From the NCBI GenBank assembly GCA_937975235.1, contig CALJUZ010000014.1, positions 1 through 6,842 on the forward strand: a stretch of DNA of 6,842 nucleotides, given 5' to 3'. Under the pieces are notes generated by a model, which was not told the DNA's origin, did not search any database, and saw only the letters and a program-made list of their open reading frames with translations. Below are positions 1 through 4,941 of this stretch, piece by piece. The first letter of the stretch is position 1. Each line of letters begins with the position of its first letter. The position numbers were made by a program, and so were the translations under genes. The stretch is from CALJUZ01 sp003387805. Its GTDB lineage: Bacteria; Bacillota; Limnochordia; Limnochordales; ZCTH02-B6.

Positions 1-177
1 GGCGGGCCGGGGCTGGAGGTCCGTCGGCCCCGTCGGCATGCCATGCGATGGCCCCGCGGCGCCTGCGATGTGATGGCTCGGCGGGGACCGCAACGCGGCG
101 GCCCCGACAGAGGCCTGCTGCGCGGCCATCGTGGGGCCTACTGTGCGGTGACCCGGCGGAGGACTTCGGGCCGACGG
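1..177. repeat. Probable degenerate partial copy of the 281-bp unit at the left edge
   Basis: No credible gene is seen here. The segment GCCCCGCGGCGCCTGCGA at 51-68 resembles GCCCCGAAACCGCCCTGCGA at 1186-1205, which lies in the same part of a later repeat unit. The offset is about 14 nt from the strict period, so an indel would be needed. The array therefore probably starts outside the window. Short open frames here lack a ribosome binding site and resemble no known protein. Confidence 0.4.
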
Positions 178-458
178 CCCGCCAACGAGTCGAAGATCCC
201 GCCCTCGACTCAAATTTCACCCTCATTCCATGGATAATGCCCCGCCAGTAGGGCGCCGCGGACATGGAGCCCGGTCACGACGGTCTGCTCGGCTGCCGGT
301 GGCCCGGGCGGCTCAGACGGTCGCGTCGCGTGCTCGGCCCCGATTTCGAAAACCGCCATCCCATCGGGCTCTTGGAGAACCCTCGTTTTCAGGTTCCGCA
401 AGGGTTCCGGTCACGGTGACGCCGCCTGGTAGCCGGCGGTGGGCAGACGAGTCTGCGG
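178..458. repeat. 281-bp tandem repeat, unit 1
   Basis: The unit opens with a core whose left arm starts at 178 (CCCGCCAACGAGTCG) and whose right arm starts at 239 (GCCCCGCCAGTAGGG). The right arm closely resembles those of units 2 and 5. The second landmark (CCATCCCATCGGGCTCT) starts at 356. The predicted stem between the arms is weak in this copy, with several A/C mismatches, but the 61-nt arm spacing is exact. No coding potential is evident. Confidence 0.65.
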
Positions 459-738
459 CCCACCTCCGGGTCGGAAAACCGAAGTTTGTCCCATATTCCA
501 CCCCGTGACTGCGAAGCTCGCCCCATTAGTGGGTCGTCGACGCCTCGGTCCTGCCTGCTCGTGCCGGACGTTCCGCGCTGTTCGGCGGCCGGGCGACTCG
601 TACTGTTGTTCACTCGGGCTTAACCAGGAAGACGGCCTTGCCATCGGGCTTTTGGCGGGACCGGGTTTTCGGCCGGAGCACGGTGTCCTTCTCGTGCGGT
701 CGCGAAGCGCCGTCGAGGGTTGTCCGCCGCCACGTCGA
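459..738. repeat. 281-bp tandem repeat, unit 2
   Basis: The left arm starts at 459 (CCCACCTCCGGGTCG) and the right arm at 520 (GCCCCATTAGTGGGTCG). Outer pairs 459-463 with 529-533 and inner pairs 468-470 with 522-524 can form, leaving four unpaired central positions. The middle contains CCCATATTCC, also present in unit 3. The second landmark, CCTTGCCATCGGGCTTTTGG, starts at 636. This unit is one base shorter than the others. Confidence 0.7.
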
Positions 739-1019
739 CCCGCCAGTGGGTCGAAGAATTGATTCTCGCCCCATATTCCGACCGATTTCCGGAGAGTTTG
801 ACCCACTGGCAGGTCGGTCGGCCGGGGCTGAAGGGTGCGGCCCTCTTCCGAGCGGGGGCGTTGTCTTCGACGGTGGAGCCCGGCGATGGGCTGTCGTGGG
901 TTGGTCCGCAAAACCAGCTTGCCACGGGGCTTTGCGCAGGGGCGGTTTTTCGCGGCTGGCAAGGGTGTGCCTTCGACCGTCGGCGAGTTCGAGTCGGGGG
1001 CGTCCGACCATGTCCTCGC
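739..1019. repeat. 281-bp tandem repeat, unit 3
   Basis: This copy has a perfect 11-bp inverted repeat: GCCAGTGGGTC at 742-752 and GACCCACTGGC at 800-810, separated by 47 nt. Between the arms lie a small hairpin (AGAAT-TG-ATTCT) and the block CCCCATATTCCGACCGA. Later landmarks are GTTGTCTTCG at 860-869, exactly repeated 281 bp on in unit 4, and GCTTGCCACGGGGCTTTGCG from 917. Because 281 is not a multiple of three, a protein repeat would change frame at every unit. Confidence 0.8.
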
Positions 1020-1300
1020 CTCACCAGTGGGTCACAGACTCGACGTTCGCCCCGTTTTCCGACCGACGGCCGGCGAGTTTGACCCGCTGGTGGGTCCGTG
1101 CCCCGGGACCCCCAGCGGCGCTGCTTCTTCGACCAGGGCTGTTGTCTTCGGAGGCGGGCCTGTGTGTTGCAGCACGCTGGTTTGTGCCCCGAAACCGCCC
1201 TGCGAAGGGGTTTTGCGAAGGGGTTGACATTCGGTGCAGGCAAGGGGTTGGACCGGGACGGCGGGGGATTTCCTCAGGGGTTGGCCAGTCGCCGCGTCGG
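1020..1300. repeat. 281-bp tandem repeat, unit 4
   Basis: This copy has the strongest stem. Positions 1020-1033 pair with 1081-1094 for 14 consecutive pairs, two of them G-T wobble type. Compared with unit 3, the pair G742-C810 is replaced by A1023-T1091, a compensatory change. The block CCCCGTTTTCCGACCGA matches unit 3 in place. GTTGTCTTCG is at 1141-1150 and CCCTGCGAAGGGGTTTTGCG starts at 1198. Confidence 0.8.
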
Positions 1301-1395
1301 CCCGCCAGCGGGTCACAAGACCGGGATTCGACCCACTTTCCGCCCCTTCCGTGTTGGGTTCGGCCCGTCAGTGGGCCCTCGGACCTTCGCAGCGT
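1301..1395. repeat. 281-bp tandem repeat, unit 5 (core only, end of the array)
   Basis: The left arm starts at 1301 (CCCGCCAGCGGGTC) and the right arm at 1362 (GGCCCGTCAGTGGG), again 61 nt apart. The stem has five outer and seven inner pairs around two mismatches. C1309-G1367 replaces the T-A pair of unit 3 and the T-G pair of unit 4. Expected landmarks at about 1421 and 1479 are absent, so the array stops after this core, before the hairpins that precede the gene cluster. Confidence 0.75.
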
Positions 1396-1406
1396 ATCCG
1401 AGATGA

Positions 1407-1473
1407 CACCGCAGCGGGCTCCGCGGGGCTGCGCGGTGCACCGGGGGCGATAGAGGAGCGGGTCCCCCGGTGC
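1407..1473. other. Two adjacent GC-rich hairpins at the array/operon junction
   Basis: The first hairpin pairs CACCGCAGC (1407-1415) with GCTGCGCGGTG (1428-1438), with a two-base bulge. The second is a perfect 10-bp stem, GCACCGGGGG (1438-1447) with CCCCCGGTGC (1464-1473), around a 16-nt loop. They share base 1438, so as drawn they are adjacent or slightly exclusive. No T-run follows on either strand. They could be a Rho-independent-like barrier between the array and the convergent operon, or part of an RNA. Function is not known. Confidence 0.5.
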
Positions 1474-1516
1474 CTTCACAAGGAACCGAATATGAAGCAG
1501 TTGAAACACGCCCGGG

Positions 1517-1552
1517 CGGAGCGTCGCCGGTCGGGCGAGCGCGACCGCTCCG
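1517..1552 (-). terminator. Possible terminator hairpin after the SDR gene
   Basis: CGGAGCGTCGC (1517-1527) pairs with GCGACCGCTCCG (1541-1552), giving 11 pairs with a one-base bulge and a 13-nt loop. It lies 43 bp past the stop codon of the SDR gene. Reading leftward on the minus strand, only a short GTGTTTC follows instead of a proper U-tract. It is therefore a candidate terminator or a 3'-end stabilising structure, not a certain one. Confidence 0.4.
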
Positions 1553-1595
1553 GGCCACCGAGACGAGGCGAAACACGGCGGGCCGGGCTGTGCGA

Positions 1596-2465
1596 TTACA
1601 TGTACGCCCCGCCGTTGACGGCCAGCACCTGGCCGGTGACGTAGGCCGCGTCGGGCGAGACCAGGTAGCGCACGGCGGCGGCGATTTCCTCGGGCCGGGC
1701 CAGGCGGGCGGCGGGGATGCCGGCAAGAATCTTGTCCTTGACTTTGTCTGGAATGGCCGCAACCATCGGCGTGTCGACGAAGCCGGGGGCCACGGCGTTC
1801 ACCGTGATGCCGTAGCGAATGAGTTCCCGGGCCAGCGTCTGGGTGAAGCCGATGACGGCCGCTTTTGCCGCGGCGTAGTTGGCCTGGCCGAGGTTGCCGG
1901 TCTGGCCTACGATGCTGGAGATGTTGACGATGCGGCCGTCGCCCCGCTGGACCATGTCGTCGATGAACGCCTTGGTCGTGTAGAAGACGCCGTGCAAGTT
2001 GACGTCGATGACCGCGTGCCATTGCTCCAGCGTCATTTTGGTGAAGAAGGCGTCTCGGGTGATGCCCGCGTTGTTGACGAGGATGTCGATGCCGCCGTAT
2101 TCGGCGATGACTTCGTCCCGCAGGCGGGCAACATCTTCGAATTTGGAAACGTCGGCCGCGATGAAGCGGTGACGGGGCGCATCGGGCCCGCCGCCGCTCG
2201 GTGCGCTGCCGCGGCTCGGAGCGTTGCCGCCTGGACCGTCGGCGTCGTTTTCGCCCATACCCCCGAGCGCCGCCAGTTCCGCCAGGAGCCCGTCGGCGTT
2301 GATGTCGTCCCGGACGTCGTTGAGGACGACGCTGGCGCCGGCCTCGGCCAGCGAGCGGGCGATGGCCCAGCCGATGCCCCGGGCGCTCCCGGTAACGACG
2401 GCCACTTTCCCGTGCAGAAACTGCGGCTGACGGCCGGCGGACGGGCCGCCGCTGGGCCGGGTCAT
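1596..2465 (-). CDS. Short-chain dehydrogenase/reductase, FabG/PhaB-like 3-oxoacyl reductase
   Basis: This 289-residue cytoplasmic SDR should reduce a 3-oxoacyl thioester (ACP or CoA) or a related ketone with NAD(P)H, or run in reverse. The Rossmann motif is T25-G26-x3-G30-I31-G32, the NNAG motif is 131-134, and the classical tetrad is N156, S184, Y197 and K201. PG at 227-228 and the C-terminal NGGAYM end are typical of the FabG/PhaB branch, and the NNAGITRD stretch fits it as well. Residues about 69-99 form a Gly/Asp/Pro/Ser-rich, low-complexity insertion between the second beta-alpha unit and the VS strand, making the protein about 35-40 residues longer than usual FabG. The ATG overlaps the upstream hydrolase stop as ATGA, implying translational coupling; it is the last gene of the operon. 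A choice between fatty-acid, PHB or secondary alcohol metabolism cannot be made from sequence. Confidence 0.93.
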   Translation of the reverse strand: MTRPSGGPSAGRQPQFLHGKVAVVTGSARGIGWAIARSLAEAGASVVLNDVRDDINADGLLAELAALGGMGENDADGPGGNAPSRGSAPSGGGPDAPRHRFIAADVSKFEDVARLRDEVIAEYGGIDILVNNAGITRDAFFTKMTLEQWHAVIDVNLHGVFYTTKAFIDDMVQRGDGRIVNISSIVGQTGNLGQANYAAAKAAVIGFTQTLARELIRYGITVNAVAPGFVDTPMVAAIPDKVKDKILAGIPAARLARPEEIAAAVRYLVSPDAAYVTGQVLAVNGGAYM

Positions 2466-3283
2466 CCCTGGCCGCCCCCTTTCGTCGCCACCTCGTCCAG
2501 GAACGACAGCACGACGGCATTGAACTGCGACGGCGCCTCCACAAAGGCCAGGTGGCCCACGCCTTCAAGCCAGTGGATGCGGGCGCCGGGGATGCGCTCG
2601 GCGATGAACGAGCCGAACCGGGGCGGCACCACCTGGTCCTCCGTCCCGTGGATGACCAGCGTCGGCGCTTTGATCCGGTACAGCTCCTCCCGGGCGTCGA
2701 AGGCTGCGCCGGCGGTGAATTGCCCCTGGAATCCCGTGCCCGACTGCGGATACTGCAGCCGCATCTTCAGGAACCGTTCCACTTCTTCGGGCCGCTCCCG
2801 GATGAAGGCGGGCGCCGCGCCCCACTCCAGCGCCTCCCGGTAGATCTGCTCAATCGTTTTGCCAACGACGTTGAGGCGCTCTTTCCACATTTCGCCGGTG
2901 GCCTCCAGGTACGGCGGGCCGCCGGGGTGCGTCGAGACGAGGATGAGTCCGAACACCCGCTCCGGATAGCTGATGGCCAGCTGCTGGGCGATGAGGCCGC
3001 CCAACGACAAGCCCAGAACGTGGGCCCGCTCTACGCCCAGGTGGTCCAGGAGCGCAATCACGTCGTCGGCCATGCGCGGCACGGAATACTCGATTTTGGT
3101 CTGGTCCGAGCGTCCGCTGCCGCGGTTGTCGGGCAGGATGACCCGGTACCGGGCGGAAAATTCGGGCACTTGGTTGTACCACGCGGCGCCGGGAATGCCC
3201 AGGCCCTGAATGAGCACGAAGGGCGGGCCCTCGCCGTGCTCTTCGTAATACAGCGTCACCCCGTCCACGTCGATGGTCGGCAT
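2462..3283 (-). CDS. Alpha/beta-fold hydrolase
   Basis: A 273-residue soluble alpha/beta hydrolase, the usual length for the enol-lactonase/esterase/haloperoxidase-like group. The nucleophile elbow is G91-L-S93-L-G95, the probable acid is D216 in HGTEDQ, and the catalytic histidine is H244 in GVGHLAF. The DNRGSGRSD segment at 52-60 is typical of the 3-oxoadipate enol-lactonase-like branch. The oxyanion loop reads QGLG (26-29), with Gln where HG is common. No signal peptide or membrane segment is seen. The likely reaction is hydrolysis of an ester, lactone or thioester; the substrate is unknown. The start is well fixed by AAGGAGG eight bases upstream. It begins 69 bp after the TetR gene and overlaps the next gene by four bases, so it is the middle gene of a regulator-hydrolase-reductase operon. 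Confidence 0.92.
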   Translation of the reverse strand: MPTIDVDGVTLYYEEHGEGPPFVLIQGLGIPGAAWYNQVPEFSARYRVILPDNRGSGRSDQTKIEYSVPRMADDVIALLDHLGVERAHVLGLSLGGLIAQQLAISYPERVFGLILVSTHPGGPPYLEATGEMWKERLNVVGKTIEQIYREALEWGAAPAFIRERPEEVERFLKMRLQYPQSGTGFQGQFTAGAAFDAREELYRIKAPTLVIHGTEDQVVPPRFGSFIAERIPGARIHWLEGVGHLAFVEAPSQFNAVVLSFLDEVATKGGGQG

Positions 3284-3291
3284 CGGTTTCG

Positions 3292-3298
3292 CCTCCTT
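3292..3298 (-). promoter_or_regulatory. Strong Shine-Dalgarno site for the hydrolase
   Basis: AAGGAGG on the minus strand, eight bases before the ATG at 3283. It fixes the start and is the best ribosome binding site in the window. The 69-bp gap to the regulator gene shows no clear separate promoter. Confidence 0.85.
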
Positions 3299-3352
3299 GC
3301 AAGGTTGTAGTCGTCCGCTCGCCGCCGACGATGACGTCCGACTCAGCTCTCA

Positions 3353-4735
3353 CTAAGCGGCGTCGTCAAACAGCCGGAACGCCCCGGCGCGCACCCCCTC
3401 GACGCCGTGCAAAATGAGGGCGGCCAGCGCCTCGACCGTCGGCCGCAGGTCGGCCGGCGGCAGGTTGGCTGGCGGCAGGTCGGCCGGCCGCTGCGCCGCC
3501 TCTTCGCTGGGCCACAGCACCCAGCGCACGCCGCTGATGTGGCCGATGCCGAGCAGGGCGTACGCCAGCGTCTGCTCGGGCAGCGGCCGGATTTGCCCCG
3601 CAATCATCGCCGTGCGCAGCCATGCGGTGTAGCCCACGCTCAAACGCTCGTAGTACCAGCGGGCCACTTCTTCGTCGACGAACTCGGCCTCCCGCACGAT
3701 GCGATAAATACCTTCCCGGCGGCGCAGCCAATGCAAAAACGACGCCAGGCCCACGATCTCCACGTGCCGCCGGTCGGCGTCGGCGCCCAGTCCCGCTTCG
3801 GCCAGACCCCTGCGGATGGCCGACCGCAGACGGCGGTTGATGTCCTGGACCAGTTCCCGCAAAATGTCAATTTTGCCGGGGAAGTGGACGTAGAACGTGC
3901 CCTGAGCGACGCCGGCCCGCCTCGTAATGTCGGCGATTTGCGCCTTGAAGAAGCCCATCTCGGCGAAGCAGTCCTCCGCCGCTTGCAGCAGCTTGCGCCG
4001 GGTGCGCTGCCCTTCGGTGAGCCCGGCCGCGCGGAGGTCGAAACCGTCGTCCACGACTACGGCCGCGCCGTTGAGCCCGGCCGCGGCGCCGATGAAATCC
4101 AGGGCCTGCCGCGACAGCGGCGGCGCCGGGGTTTCGGCGCTCAGGCCGTACGCGAGAAAATCCGCCACGCTGTCGATGACCTCGGCCGGCACCGGCCGCT
4201 CTTCCCAAATGATGTACTTGGCCGCGAGCATCGAGGCGCAGCCGATGAGGGCGAAAGACACCGCCGAACGGGCGATGTCCGGGACCACGGGGTGACTGCC
4301 GCCGTGGCTGCCTCCGCCGGCGCCGAAAAGGTGCTCCTCCAAGCGCCGGGCGACGCGGTGGTACGTCCGCAGCGGCAGTTCCAGCCGCACGAACTCCGCT
4401 TCCCGGAAAATCTGATACAGCGCCCGGTGACGCCCCACGTAGTCGTAAAACGCCGTCAGCGTGCGATGGATCTTGTCGTATGTGCCGGAAGCGCCGCGCA
4501 GCGCCTCGGAGACGGCCAGCTCCAGCCCTTCGGCCAGCTGCTCGGCCAAGTGGAGAAACACTTCGTCCTTGCCGTCGAAGTAGCGGTAAAACGTTCCGTT
4601 GGCCACCGAGGCCCGCCGGCAAATCTCGGCGATGGACGTGCGATGATAGCCCTTTTCCTCGAAGGTCTCCCGCGCAATGCGCAACAGTCGCGCCCGGGTC
4701 TCCACCCCGTCCCGGCGGGTAGGCAGCTGCTTCAT
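3353..4735 (-). CDS. Transcriptional regulator with two tandem TetR-type repeats
   Basis: A 460-residue protein, about twice the normal TetR length. The first repeat has a TetR_N helix-turn-helix at about residues 13-59, ending NGTFYRYFDGK, and an effector domain to about 197. A linker of about 45 residues follows. The second HTH is at about 243-289, ending QGTFYVHFPGK, with its own effector domain to the C-terminus. The effector domains also correspond: ALYQIFREAEFV and GIYRIVREAEFV occupy equivalent places, as do the later helices ending in YIIW and RWVLW. Both halves are intact, so one chain could act as a covalent TetR dimer. I chose the ATG at 4735; an in-frame GTG at 4742-4744 lies inside the GAGGTG ribosome binding site. 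It precedes the hydrolase and SDR genes on the same strand and probably regulates them and itself. Family knowledge suggests a repressor released by a small ligand; the ligand is not identifiable. The C-terminal region carries a short 15-nt repeat encoding ADLPP/ANLPP/ADLRP. Confidence 0.92.
   Translation of the reverse strand: MKQLPTRRDGVETRARLLRIARETFEEKGYHRTSIAEICRRASVANGTFYRYFDGKDEVFLHLAEQLAEGLELAVSEALRGASGTYDKIHRTLTAFYDYVGRHRALYQIFREAEFVRLELPLRTYHRVARRLEEHLFGAGGGSHGGSHPVVPDIARSAVSFALIGCASMLAAKYIIWEERPVPAEVIDSVADFLAYGLSAETPAPPLSRQALDFIGAAAGLNGAAVVVDDGFDLRAAGLTEGQRTRRKLLQAAEDCFAEMGFFKAQIADITRRAGVAQGTFYVHFPGKIDILRELVQDINRRLRSAIRRGLAEAGLGADADRRHVEIVGLASFLHWLRRREGIYRIVREAEFVDEEVARWYYERLSVGYTAWLRTAMIAGQIRPLPEQTLAYALLGIGHISGVRWVLWPSEEAAQRPADLPPANLPPADLRPTVEALAALILHGVEGVRAGAFRLFDDAA
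3444..3488 (-). repeat. Three copies of a 15-bp in-frame repeat in the TetR gene
   Basis: Three 15-nt units at 3444-3458, 3459-3473 and 3474-3488, plus-strand consensus GGCAGGTCGGCCGGC, encode ADLPP-ANLPP-ADLRP. It is an in-frame proline-rich expansion in a loop near the end of the second effector domain. It probably arose by slippage or duplication and leaves the frame intact. Confidence 0.7.
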
Positions 4736-4741
4736 GCCGTT

Positions 4742-4747
4742 CACCTC
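4742..4747 (-). promoter_or_regulatory. Ribosome binding site that decides the TetR start
   Basis: GAGGTG lies six bases before the ATG at 4735. The upstream GTG candidate start is part of this site, which argues against it and for the ATG. Confidence 0.65.
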
Positions 4748-4754
4748 GTGGCCA

Positions 4755-4790
4755 ATTGTTCATCTATTCGGGGAGAAATGACGATTTCCC
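4755..4790 (-). promoter_or_regulatory. Candidate promoter with palindromic operator of the TetR operon
   Basis: An imperfect palindrome, GGGAGAAATGACGATTTCCC (4771-4790), with GAAAT-gacg-ATTTC at its centre, lies about 36 bp before the TetR start. It is a plausible operator for autoregulation. It overlaps a weak -35-like TCGTCA (4784-4779, minus strand); 18 bases on is a -10-like AACAAT (4760-4755). Both boxes match only four of six consensus bases, so the promoter part is tentative. Confidence 0.35.
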
Positions 4791-4918
4791 TGCCCTGCGC
4801 CGCTGGACGCCACGCGCTGGTGCCGCCGCGGGTCCGGCGGGTGGCTCGCCCTCGATCCGGTGGTTGCTGCGTCCCGGTTCGGGCGGATGCGTCGCCCCGG
4901 CTCCGGCGTGGGCTTCGT

Positions 4919-4941
4919 CCCGGGTCCGCCGGATGCCCGGG
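4919..4941 (-). terminator. GC-rich hairpin directly after the PLP-enzyme stop codon
   Basis: CCCGGG (4919-4924) pairs with CCCGGG (4936-4941), and TCC/GGA extend the stem with a two-base bulge. The hairpin abuts the TGA stop. No U-tract follows on the minus strand, so it is only a possible terminator. The remaining gap, 4791-4918, shows GC-rich sequence with no gene. Confidence 0.3.

Noticed and set aside
178..1380. CRISPR array
   Set aside because: There are no short near-identical repeats with unique spacers; the copies are diverged along their whole ~281-bp length.
638..1453. 271-residue plus-strand open frame and several minus-strand frames across the repeat array
   Set aside because: They cross repeat units whose period is not a multiple of three, so the repeats would be read in different frames. 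They lack ribosome binding sites and look like long open frames caused by high GC.
1400..1500. T-box or other riboswitch leader
   Set aside because: The hairpins first suggested a leader, but there is no T-box antiterminator sequence, no U-tract, and no downstream gene in the right orientation.
1021..2568. 515-residue minus-strand frame overlapping the SDR
   Set aside because: It is an out-of-frame shadow with Arg/His/Gly-rich translation; the SDR frame carries all conserved residues.
1470..2843. 457-residue plus-strand open frame
   Set aside because: It is antisense to the SDR and hydrolase genes, which have complete catalytic motifs on the minus strand.
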